From: Oryzias latipes | Taxonomy: Eukaryota > Chordata > Actinopteri > Beloniformes > Adrianichthyidae | Reading direction: 5' to 3' | NCBI RefSeq assembly: GCF_002234675.1 | Contig: NC_019877.2 | Span: forward strand, 62,001 to 126,000 | Length of the DNA: 64,000 bases | Shown: piece after piece, positions 32,812 to 45,100 of the stretch | Layout: each line of letters begins with the position of its first letter | Numbering within the stretch: position 1 is the stretch's first letter | Made by a program: the position numbers and the translations under genes | Notes under the pieces: generated by a model | Told to the model about the DNA's origin: nothing | Database searches by the model: none | What the model saw: only the letters and a program-made list of their open reading frames with translations

Positions 32812-35800
32812 ATGCCGGGGATGGTGGCCTTCGGGCGGCGCTGGGTGATCGCCAGCGATGACCTGGTCTTCCCGGGAGCCTTTGAGATCTTCCTCCGCGT
32901 CCTGTGGTCTGTTGTCAGCCTTCATCATCATCATCCTCGCCGTCTCTGCCGCTGACCCCGCCCCTTCTCTCCAGGTGGCTCGGAACACTCATCCTGTTCA
33001 CTTTTCACAAGGGGCGCTTCGACTGCAGAGGGGGGGCCGTCCTGCACGCCTACCTGGTGGGGCTGCTGGTGGTGCTGATGCTCATCATCCTCTGTTTGTG
33101 TGCCATCGTCTTCGTCAGTGCTCAAGGTGAGGTTCCGGTTCCGATCCAGATGTTCAGGAGAAGCCAGATTTGAAAGAAGGTGTCAGAGAACAGCAGCTGA
33201 GATTTCAAAATAAGAGTCGTTGAGAAATAGATAGGATGTGAGCAACTTCTGCCCCCGCCTCTCTGAGCCCCCCCCCCCCCTCCGTGAATGTCTCACATCT
33301 GTAGCTATGGTGATCAATACCTGGAAAAGCTTTAAATATGTTCTTTACTTTGGTATACTTCATTGATTTGATTTATTGATTCATTTCAAGCATTGTAGTC
33401 AAAGCACTTCATTGAGAGGTTTTTTGTCTTTATTTGGTTTCTAATGTTTGATTAAATAAAGTTTGACTGAGTTTGAATAAAGTTGACTTGACCTGGTCGT
33501 CTCTCAGGCACCATCACCAACCCCGGCCCGCGGCGCTCCATGCCCGCGCTGGTCTACCTGCGGGCGGCGCTCTACCTGCCCGAGCTGGTGTGGGCCTGCA
33601 TGGGGGCCGTCTGGGTGTCTGACAGCGGCGGGGGCTGCGACCCCGCCACCGTGGCTGCAGTCATTTCTGCTGTGGTAGCCAGGTGAGAGACAGGTGTGTC
33701 TTGGGGGGGTGTTGGATTGTTTAATCAGCACCTTTGCTCTGCCCCCAGCTGGGTCATCCTGCTGTTCACAGGGGTGGGGGTGGTCTTCGTCTTTGACCCG
33801 ATGGGCAGTTCTGGCCGTCAGCCTGAGCTCACGGAGCCGCTGGGGGTGCGCGACATGGAGAGCAGCGAGGGCGCCCAGTTCTTGTCCACGGCTCGCTCCG
33901 TGGCGGCGAAGGTTTGGGAATGCCGCCTGCGGCTGCTCTGCTGCTGCCTGCCGCAGGACGAAGGCCACAGAGCCGCCTTCGCCAGCATCTCGCAGCTCTT
34001 CAGCGACTTCTTCTCTGTGAGGAAGCTTCGCCGTGAGGCAGACGTGATGGTGAAAGTCCTCGCCGCCACTGATTGACCTTGTGTTGGTGCTGCAGGACAC
34101 AGATCTGGTTCCCAGCGACATCGCCGCCGGTTTGGCTCTGCTGCATCAGGAGCAGGATAAGGTGGAGCTGAGCAGAGACCCGGACGGCGTTCTCTCTCAC
34201 AGCCCCTCCTCCCCGATTGTAAGTCATCGTCGCTTCTGTAGAAGCGGGAAAAGTGAAGCAACCGCTCGTCAAAAGCTTCCTGTCTGCCTACAGGAGCAGG
34301 ACCTGGAGGCGGAGCTAGAGAAAGCGGCTCACTGCATGACCTTTGCCGCCGCGGCGTACGGCTGGCCGCTCTACGTTTACTCCAACCCGTTCTCGGCGCC
34401 CTGCAAGCTCAGCGGCGACTGGTCAGAGCCCGCCTCCGTCTTTCGCCCGTGCCGGCGGCGCCGAGCGGCCCGCTCCAAACCCCAATGTGCTCCTGTTGCA
34501 GCTGTCGGAGCCACGCCGGAGACTACGACATCGTGGGCGGGGACCACCTCGGCTGCCACTTCGCCTCCATCCTGGAGAGCACCGGGTTGCAGTACCGGGA
34601 CTTCATCCACGTCAGCTTCCACAACCAGGTACGGCTCCATCTGCCGGTCCCGTGTCCCGGTTCTGTGCTCACTGGACCTCTGCCTTCCAGATCTACGAAA
34701 TCCCCTTCTTTGTGGCTCTGGATCATAAGAGAGAGGCGGTGGTGGTGGCGGTCAGAGGGACTCTCTCCTTAAAGGTGGGCGGCGCCTTCAGATGGTTTGC
34801 GTCAGTGTCTCCTGATCTTCTTTGGGTCGGTGGCGGAGCGGCGGCCGTGTCAGTCTCTCACAGACGTTTGCTGCTCGTTCCTGCAGGACGTCCTGACGGA
34901 CCTGTCCGCCGAGTGCGAGCAGCTGCCCGTGGAGGGCGTGTCCGGAGCCTGCTACGCCCACAAGGTGAGGCTTCAGAGCGCGTCTGTGCGGATGGGAGGA
35001 GCCGCTCTGACAGCGGTGTGTTTGCAGGGCATGTGCCAGGCGGCGGGCTACATCTACAGGAAGCTGGTGAACGACGGCATCCTGAACCAGGCCTTCTCCA
35101 TCGCCCCGGTGAGGACGCACTCAGAAACCCCCCAGGGAGGGAGGTGGGGTTCTTCTGCACTGGGCTGACAGCCGCCGTTTGTGTCTGTAATCCAGAAACC
35201 AACAACAAACTCATGACGTCTCCGTTTGAAGCAGAAAAATAAGGGGGAAACTTTTATTTATTTTCCTTTATTTTGAAGGAAAAACAAACGGTTTCAGTTG
35301 TTGCCTCTAAAAAAAGACACATTTTCCTCACTCCTCCCGTCTGCTGCTCGCTCAGACGTCTGCATGCACGCCAAAACCCGGCGTCGCCGCTCTTCCCGGT
35401 GACATCAAAACACAACGCAGACGTTTCTCCACACGTTTTCCAACTTATCTTGTTTCCCGTCTGCCAAATGCAGATCAGAAGTAATCGCCATGTGAGATCC
35501 ACAGTGGTGCTGCTGCGTATCCAAGGCGACCGCCGTTTCCTCCTCACGGACAGCAGACGGACACCAGCTGCTGCAGGTCGTCTGATTTGCAGACAGCTCG
35601 GCCGTCTGCGCCGCCGTGTTTGGAGGAAGTTTTGGGGTCTGCTGTAGAGGAAATCACACGATGGAGTAAAACATCCCGACTGAATCCATCTGCAGAGAAG
35701 CTTTTGGTCACGAAAACCGACCCTGACATAAAGGAAGGAAAAAGTTCCCATCAAAGCCGGCGTCGCTGAGAGGTTTTGGTTTAGTCCAGACCGAAGCGCC

Positions 35801-37788
35801 GAACGACGAAACGTCAAATCTGTTAGAGTCAGAGATACAATGTCAGGAAAGGAAGTTCCAGAAAACCATCAGCTGATTCTCCCAGCTGTGGTATGTTGAT
35901 TCATTTCTGTTAAGTGATCGTTTATGTTGTGATTTTCTTTAGGTGCCATAAGTCTATGGACTTCAGCTCAGAACTCCTGCTGACCGTTTCAGTCACTTTA
36001 GCGGTTTTTCCTCCACGTTTCATCTACTCTCTTTATTTTCACGTCCCTCCTCAAAAAGCAAACACCCAGTTTGTCTGCAGGCGACGGGTCAAACACAGAA
36101 GCTTTCGTTTAAACCTTTGTGGCGCTGCGTTTCTTCCACATTCACACAGAAAGCGTTTGTGAAGAACTGCATCAGATAAACCTGCTTGTCTTGTGATCAG
36201 GAGTACAAGCTGGTGATCACAGGTCACAGTCTGGGCGCCGGCACCGCCTCCGTGCTCGCCATCCTGCTGCGCAGCTCCTTCCCCACCCTGCAGTGCTATG
36301 CCTTCTCTCCACCAGGGGGCCTCCTCAGGTCAGACGGGTTCCGCTTTCACACAAGTCGGACTTTTTCTTGAACTGAAAGCGTTTCTTTCTGCTTGTGCAG
36401 TAAAGCTCTGGCTGATTATTCCAAAGGTTTCGTGGTCTCCATCGTCCTGGGAAAGGATCTGGTTCCCAGGTAAGAAGGCCAGGAGGCCCGTCTGATGTTT
36501 GCGGCTCTGCGGTCACGTTACATGAAGGCGTCAGAGTCCGTAAGCGTCTCGTCTGTTTTTGTCGCCCTTCTCAGACTGAGCATTCCCAACATGGAAGACC
36601 TGAAGAAGCGGATCCTGAAGATGGTCTCAAACTGCAACAAGCCCAAAGTAAGAGCCTCAGAGCTGTGGCGATGGCGTGAAGCGCCCCCTGGTGGCGTGTT
36701 CTGATCGGTCTGTCTGCTGCAGTACCGCATCCTCCTGCAAGGGTGCTGGTACGAACTCTTCGGGGGCGACCCGGACGATTTCCCCACCGAGATGGACAAC
36801 AGGCGCGAGGAGACGCTCCGCCAGCCGCTGCTCGGGGAGGAGTCCCTCATGATTCGCCACTCCTCGTCCTATCAGAGCCTGGCGTCCGACGACTCCCCCG
36901 CCCACGCGCCCGTGCACTTCCCCCTCTTCCTGCCAGGCCGTGTGCTGCACGTCACTGAAGACGGACCATCGCGGAGGTCAGTGGCCTGATCTTCTACTTT
37001 CTGAGGTTGTGTTTAGAAAAGGCGCCCCCAGAAGTTCACGTTACAGCTGACTGGTATCAGGAGCTCGCAGGAACAAGGATTCATTCAACTGAAAATGAGC
37101 TTTTGATCACAGAAATATTTATGTAACGTTTATGTGTCATCAGGAAATAAAACACAACTTGTGTTCTTGTTTAAGCATATTGACCCTAAAACGAGTCAAC
37201 ACTGCCCCCTGGTGGAAAGCACCTGCATTACCTGGAACACTTAAATTCACTCAAACATGTATAACAAGTATATGTCGATTTTTAGCTGCATCAATAAACT
37301 GACAGTTCATTCCCCAAATCCACCCAATCAGCTTTAGACTGAGGTTAGTCCCACCCACCCAGGAAAAGATCAGAAATGTATTTGTTCTCTTTCTTTCTCA
37401 TTATTTTTGTCCCTTTTTGGTTCTTTAAACATGTTTGAATTCAGGATTGTATCAAATAAGTGTTGTTAGTAAAGTTTCTTCCTCTGTGAGCCCCCCTCCC
37501 TCAGCTGACGGGGTTCCCTCAGATCTGGATCTCAGAGCTCCTCACAGAAGAAGCGGAGTTACACAGAGAGGATTCAGAACTTTGTTTGGTTCCCTCAGGT
37601 CCTGCTTCTCCCAGGTCCGGTACCGGGCAGAGTGGTCCAGCGAGATGGCGTTCAGGAGTATTTTGATCAGCCCCAGGATGCTGTCGGATCACATGCCCGA
37701 CATCGTGCTGGGGGCGCTCAACAGCCTGACCCGCGACCGCTCCTCCCCCCTCTGTGCCCCCGGAAGCAGCCGGAACAACAGCGGCTGA
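32812..37788 (+). CDS. daglb: Diacylglycerol lipase beta
   Basis: Fifteen exons: 32812-32906, 32975-33126, 33508-33682, 33749-34016, 34096-34218, 34294-34421, 34502-34628, 34691-34774, 34887-34964, 35028-35108, 36201-36328, 36401-36469, 36575-36647, 36723-36976 and 37599-37788. Every phase joins and the product is 674 aa (human 672). It hydrolyses diacylglycerol to 2-arachidonoylglycerol at membranes. The start [20 protein letters not shown] is nearly the human sequence; four hydrophobic spans follow within about residues 20-145. A cysteine cluster (LLCCCLP) and [19 protein letters not shown] follow. The lipase core has GHSLGAG with Ser447, VLGKDLVPR with Asp499 and SDHMPDIV with His643, matching human Ser443, Asp495 and the C-terminal His. 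Intron 10 (35109-36200) is the longest and shows no other feature. The gene looks intact. Confidence 0.97.
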
Positions 37789-39165
37789 GACCTGGAGGCC
37801 CGACGGCGCTTTAACCCTCCATTTTATTTCACTCAGCGATTTTATTTGGTGTGGTCGCAGCGGCGGTGGAGGGGAAACGGAGGATGAGGCCGACTGGTTC
37901 TGCTGCACTTTTATTTTGAAGAGGCGTCTTCGTTTTGACGGCAGAACCTGCCGTGACGCGTGAATGTGGACTGTCGTGTTCTGTGCTGTTTTGGCATCAG
38001 AGGGAGGGGGGAACCGCTCAGCGGGTTTACAGCGTCCTCCTCGTCTGGGCGGGCAGAGCCGAGGAGGGGGTCATCTGTGCTGGGTGGGGGCTGTCATTTC
38101 CTTAAATCAGCTGATGTCTGCATAAAGTTGCTTTCAATGCCTTCACACAAATAAAGGCATTGATGACAAACCGTCCTGCTTCACTATTGAATCGTGTGAA
38201 ATGTTAAATATTTAGCATAGTTTGACCTCACAGCATCAGGAACCATCAGGAATTTATGAGGAAAATCATCTTTGCAAAAATAACATCTACATTTTGTTCC
38301 TATAGAATGTGTAAAAAAAACCAAAAATAAGGTAAGAATTGCATAAAAACAGAAAAATGTTAATAATATTCATATTTCTTAGTATTAATAGTACCTAGCA
38401 GTAGTATATTTCTTACTGTCTATTATTACTTTACAGATCAGATCTGAATATTTGCACGTGTTTTTATTTCCATCAACTCTTTATGGAATGTGACGTCATC
38501 GCCCATGATGTCTTCAATGAGGCTCGTTCATTTATTAACTGTGAATAGATTATAGCTGGGCTCCTCTGTGAACTATTGAAGTTCTCAAACCTGCATCGCT
38601 TATCCCAAAAAAGTGATGAAAATACATTTAAAGTTGCCATCAAGGCGAACACATTTAATGGAATAAAGCGCCTATTGTTTTTAGAGATGCTGGAAACCAC
38701 GAGTGTCTTGTTTGACGCAGTTTGTTCTCCGCCCCCGAAGACACTTATATAATTTCAAATCGGGTATAAATGTGCTAAGGATTCGCTTTAGCTGCACAGT
38801 ATCGTCTCCGTCACGTCACGTTTTTTTTTGTTTTGTTTTTTTTTACTCTCGAGATTCCGTTTTCCGACAGCACGTGAACGCAGCAGAGGCTCATCTGTTG
38901 ATCGGGAAACTAATCAGGAGTCAAAGTCAGGACTTTAGGGCTGCTAGCTGCTGGGCTACAGCGCCGGAAAAGTCCACCGGCCGCCCGTCCGGCGGCTTCA
39001 CACGGAGTTGGTGGGTTTTTGGGGACTCCCCTGAGCACAAACACCGACTAAAGATGACTGTTGGAGGGACAGCTTTGGCTTAAAGTGCGGGCGAACTTCC
39101 CGCGGCCAGCGGAGGCTCGCGGCTAACTCATTAGCCGGGAAAAGAAGTGCTCGCGCGGGCGAAAA
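37789..39165. other. daglb 3' UTR and spag9 5' flank
   Basis: The daglb 3' UTR runs to a poly(A) signal at 38150-38155. From about 39060 the sequence is CpG-rich, consistent with the spag9 main promoter. No other gene is supported between. Confidence 0.55.
38150..38155 (+). terminator. Poly(A) signal of daglb
   Basis: AATAAA lies about 360 bp after the daglb stop. Confidence 0.6.
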
Positions 39166-42100
39166 ATGGAGCTGGACGACGCGGTTCTGTACCAGGACGA
39201 CCCGGGCAGCTCCGCCGTCATGTCCGAGCGGGTGTCCGGCCTGGCCAGCTCCATTTACCGCGAGTTTGAGCGGCTCATCGAGAAGTACGACGAGGACGTG
39301 GTGAAGGAGCTGATGCCGCTGGTCGTGGCCGTCCTGGAGAACCTGGACTCGGTGTTCGCGGTCAACCAGGAGCACGAGGTGGAGCTGGAGCTGCTGAAGG
39401 AGGACAACGAGCAGCTGGTCACGCAGTACGAGCGGGAGAAGGCGCTGCGCAAGCACGCGGAGGAGGTGGGTGCTCCGCAGGACCCCCGAACGACCCGCCA
39501 GAGCATGCGGGGAGTCCACCGCAGCGTCTCCGCGGAGAAGTTGTGTCGGAGGGGCTGTGGAGGCAGACAGCCGTTGTCATGGTAACGCCCAGCCGGTGGC
39601 CTCAGTTCATCCGAATAATCACGAGTTTTTAAATGTTTATATTCAGTAATCAGACCAAATCTTTCATTTCTAATCCAAAATAGAAAAACTATCAAGTCCT
39701 CTCAGATTCACAATATCCATCGATCTGGCGGGATTAGGATTAATAATCTGTGTTTGTGTAAATTGGACCTTCTGAACCCCTAGAAACCAGTAGATTCATC
39801 CTGGTTGGTGGAAACGTTGACACACACAGACTGATTTTAGAAAGCCGGTCCTGACCTTTGCAGGTCATGTGAGGTCACCCTAACCTGGAATGTGGTTCAG
39901 AGACCTGAAAGTTGATCTTTTTAGCAGAACCTCTGGTTGGACCTGTGCGTCTGACGGGGAGGTGACCCCTCTGACCCGCAGCGCCACAGTTCAAGCGCCA
40001 ACGTGAGTTCCTGACCTCCATCGTGAGGGTGCGTCCGTCTGCCGGACCGCCAAGGAACAACCTCTACCGGATGCTAAACATTGTTTAAAAGACCGAAAAT
40101 CTGGATTACCCGTAATTTCCGGACTACAAGCCGCTACTTTTTTCCTGCGTTTACAGCCCTGCGGCTTTTTAAGTGACGCGGCTAATTTATGGATTTAATT
40201 AGCGGCCGCCATGCACGTATTTTCGAACTCAGTGAATAGTTTGAATTCTTTATCTAACACCAAGCTCAAGGCATTTTTATTCAACACACCTCTTAGCAGC
40301 CAAACAGCATGGACTTGACTTCAGGTCTTAGACACTTCAGTCATGGTTCAACAAAATGAAACACGCATGCCCGGCCGCATCCCAGAATCCTTTGGGGCCA
40401 TTAGACCCAACGTGCACGTGATCGCCGCAACAATATGATGAAGCTTTCAAGTTAAAAGCAATCGTTAAAAGCAGCGTAAAAAAGTCCACCGTCACCAACG
40501 GGTTTGGAAAAGCCGGTTTGCTGCGTGACGGAGAGAACCGCGCATGGAGTGAATTTACACTCCATTTAAGGTTTCTAAGGAAACCGTAAAAGCGGAATTT
40601 TGCTTTGAAAAACTCACAGCCTCCGTGTGAGCTGGAGACATCTTCTCCTGCTGATTGAGCTGCGGGGCCGATGGCAGTCTGATGGCTCCCACACGTAACA
40701 ACGCATCCGCCCCTCATACACAAAACGTACAGTATTAAGTCCGATTGCTTTGCACAGAAACGATTTGCTCCATCCACCGGCGCAACGGGGACGAAGTGCT
40801 CCTCCTTGAAGCCGCGCTGGCCAGAGGTGTCGGAGTAGATAGGAAGGGGAGACAAGGAGCGCGCGGGGCGGGAGCGGAGCGCAGAGGCTTCTGAATTCTG
40901 ACGCACGCGCCGCGCTGAGGCGCGCGTATCGCGCTGAGGCGCGCGCTTTTCAGTCGCCGCTGCTTTATTTTACCGTTGTGTTTTCTAACCAGTCCTGTTA
41001 CTCCCATAACGCTGCCGCGACACAAGCGGAAGGAGAGCTTTTCCCGTTCACCCCTCCATGCACTTCTGCTACTTGCTCATTCTTAAACACGTACAACAGA
41101 ATGGCGAGCCGGGCGTTGGCCCCGTCTTTAGCCCCTAAGACTCATGGGAAATGTGGAATCGCGGATGTAAATTTCCTCATCATAACTGAGGGATGTAATG
41201 TTGATTATATGGTTACTGTTTGTAATTTTATGTTAGATACCTAGATTGTCAATAAGTAAAAAAAAAAAATGAAATAAAAACACCATAACTGAGGGACTTG
41301 TGAACAGAATATAGGTCCATGCTGTTTGTCAGATGTCGATACACTCAAATACGTGACCCAGAGGCAAAACTGGCACCACCCACAATGTGCTAATGTATTG
41401 CACTCACTCTGGGATTCTGGCCGTGATCTGTCAGGATGACAATATCGGCTATCACATGTGCGGCTTGTACTCTGACGCGGCTTGTACTCTGACGCGGCTT
41501 GTATATGTATAAAAGCAGTCAAACACGTGAATATGGGTGGGTGCGGCTTGTAATCGGGTGCGCTTTGTAGTCCGGAATTTACGGTAATATATCGTATGAC
41601 GTGATTTTCTTTTATTTGGACTAGGGTTGGGCGATGTCCCCTAAATTGGCCGTTGACGATGTTTGCTTGCAACCATCGGGATGGACGATGATATCATCGT
41701 GGGGGGGGCTATTTTTAAATTTTTCGTTCTTATATAATTGCTATTCGTTATTTTACTTTATTACTTTATTTTATTTCCCAACTAATGACTCATCCGCAAT
41801 GATCCAGTATAAACTGAGGGAAGTGACTTTAACAAAAAATGTAACAAACAAAATAGAAAAGAAGTAGTCCGCTCCCGCACTTAACTAGTCAAGTGGACCG
41901 ACCATTGATCCCATCAAGATATTTTGCACATGTAACCGCGGCTTATGGTGTCGACTCGCAACGTGGCGGGGGCGTGGCATCACGATGGTGTCTCTCCATC
42001 GGGATGCTACTCACCCATCACGGTGGACGATACCATCGTCCATCGGCACAACCCTAATTAGGACGTCGTTTTAACTTCTAAAATTATAAATATTGAAAAA

Positions 42101-45100
42101 AATGCAGTTTATAAAAAGCGTAACTGCTGCATGTTTAACTTTAATTTTCATAAACCTCGTAAGGTCACACATTTCAGATCTTCAGGTTTTGCCTCACCTG
42201 AACAGGTGTTCACACCTGAATCCCAGCTCTCAGACCCACGGCGCTGGCTCAGAGGACGCTGGAGAGAGCCCCGCCCCTTTCTGTGTCCAGCAGGAATCCC
42301 AGTTCTCAGCAGGAGGAGGGAAACTGGGGACAGGAAAAACGCCATTCCTGTCCTCTCAGAACCACTTCCTGTCCTCTCAGAACCACTTCCTGTCCTTTCA
42401 GAACCACTTCCTGTCCTTTCAGAACCACTTCCTGTCCTTTCAGAACCACTTCCTGTCCTCTCAGAACCACTTCCTGTCCTTTCAGAACCACTTCCTGTCC
42501 TCTCAGAACCACTTCCTGTCCTCTCAGAACCACTTCCTGTCCTTTCAGAACCACTTCCTGTCCTCTCAGAACCACTTCCTGTCCTCTCAGAACCACTTCC
42601 TGTCCTCTCAGAACCACTTCCTGTCCTCTCAGAACCACTTCCTGTCCTCTCAGAACCACTTCCTGTCCTTTCAGAACCACTTCCTGTCCTTTCAGAACCA
42701 CTTCCCTCCCCTTAACGGACAGAGGCGTTCATCCGGACCTCTGAGCCTGCAGACTCAACCAACGCTTCAAAAACACAGCAGAGCTGCAGAAACGCTGCGT
42801 CTGAATCAGTTTCTGTGAATGTTTGTTAAAGTCTGAGGAACCAAACCCAGCAGAACTGGATCAGAACCTGCAGATGTCCATCAGGATGTTTGCTAGTTCA
42901 GCATGGAGCCCACGGGAGGAACGTATTCAAACAGGAAGTGGGAGGAGTCAAAAACAGCTCTTTCTTAGTCCTGAAAGTTCTGGAATAGACTTGAAAGGAT
43001 TGAAACAAATGAAGATGTTGGAAAAGCTGATCTGCATCTGAAGAATCGAGGAAATCTGCAGGAACGTCGGGATCCACTGACATCTTCACAGTCTGTGGAC
43101 CGTCATGTGATTCTTCTAAACAGTCATGGGGGGAGGGGGGTAATCTAACGGGTTTGCAGCTGCAGATACTTTTCCCATCTGGAATAATCGGACGACCAGC
43201 GTGTCATCGCAGCTCTTTCCGACGCATCCTCAGAGCTGACGGCAGAGCGCTTGGACGTGAGGTGGACCACTGAACCACAGCTGCAGACGGCTGTGTGGAG
43301 CAGATGAAGGGAGTCTGGGGGTTTCACCGCTCTCAACCCCCCCAGCTGCCAGAAACCCCTAAAGGAGCTCATTTCTGTCCCTGTGGATGGAGCGTTGATG
43401 CCCTGCTCGGTCTTTGTGGGGGTGGGGGTGGGGGGGTGAGCATGTGTCTGCGTGCACGAGGGAGCTGCTGCCCGCCGTCAAAGACGCCATTGTTGGAGGA
43501 GAGCGCCTTAAAGCGCTGGAACAGTCATTCTCCGGAGCGCCGTCATATGAGGAGCAGTGTGTGTGTTTGTGTGTGTGTGTGTGTGGGGGGGGGGTCTTAA
43601 GGAACCGGGCTGCATCCAGGTTCCTGGAGGAACCGGGTTCTCTAACATCAAAGCTGCCCACTTTCAGATCCTCTCCAGAACGGGATGGCCCCCTGGAGCC
43701 GGGGCAGTTCTGCAGGTTACCCCTGGGGTGTGTGTGTGTGTGGGGGGGGGTTCTGTCACCAGGTCCAGTTCCACTGCTGCTCCGTTCTTCTCCGTGGTTC
43801 TTCCTCCTCATCAGCAGGACAGAACGTTCTGCTTAAGTCCATCCATGCTTCTGAAAAACCTTCAGCAGAGTCGAACGCTTCAGGTGTGACTCAGGTGACG
43901 GCCGTTTTCCCGCCATTATCTCGCTCAGGTGGCTCGGCAGGAAAATGTTAACCTGAGGCAGGAAGTGACCTCATCCCGCCGTCCGCAGGATTTAATCTGA
44001 TCCACATCAGACCTGCAGTTCTGCCTCAGGCGGCGCCGTGGCGTTCGTTCAGAGACAAAGCTGCTCGTTATCTGCAGGTGATCGGGGGGGGGGGGGGGGG
44101 GGTAGGAACTTCCATCTCTGAGACCAAAGTCATGTGACGTCCGGGTCACACGGGGCTAGGTTCCTTGTAGTGTGAACAACGGTGTTGTGAGAAAGTCCAG
44201 AGTGGTGTCTGGAGGCCCAGACCCCCATGAGTCCGTCTGCGGCTGACTGCAGCGTCTGCTTGTCTGCGGCTGACTGCAGCGTCTGCTTGTCTGCAGAGGT
44301 TCATCGCGCTGGAGGACTCCCAGGACGGCGAGAAGAAGGACCTGCAGGCTCGGCTGGTGACGCTGCAGTCTGTGGTTCGTCAGATGGAGCTGAAGACCAA
44401 GAACTACGCAGACCAGAGTGAGTGTGACGGCCCGCAGCTCTACGACTGCCGTACCTGTGGTTCTACGCCTTTATCTGTCAACCGCTGAGACGGCGAGCTT
44501 CAAATGGCGGCGGGGACGTCCAGCGTCTTCCTGTCTCTCTTCTTCCTGTCTGTCTCTGCTTTGAGACGTCAGGCAGACGTCTCTTTCTCTGTCAGCACCC
44601 CCTGCTGGCTGACTGGTGGCATTACAACTAGATTTAATGTTTTTATACGTCATGGTAACATCTTAACCCTTGTGCTATCCTAGGCACTTTACCATTGGGA
44701 GTTGGGTCATCTAGACCCACTAGACAGAGCTCTGAACCTTTTTTCTTCAATGATTTGTGATCTTCACTGGTGTCCATGGATTACATGAAATCTTTCCACC
44801 TTTATCCACCTTTGTCATGGTAGGGAGAACACGCCAATGGAAGGGGGGGGGGTCATAAGATAGCATGAAGGTTAATTCATTTCCCTTTTCTGATTTTTTT
44901 TTTTATTTTTATTTTTTATTCCTAAATAACTCTTTACTCATGTTGATTCAGAAAAGGATTTTTTCTTTTTTGAAATGATTTAAATTTCATTTTGAGTTTT
45001 TTTTCATAAAACAACAGATTATTTCTTGTCAACTTCACGGATTTTTCTCCACAGGGTGAAACAACGTGAAACTCTCATCCCGGTCCGACCAATGACGGAT

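Noticed and set aside
40337-40906. 189-codon minus-strand frame inside the CCGGACTACAA element
   Set aside because: No transposase motif seen, and the sequence has the look of non-coding element DNA. I treat it as chance.
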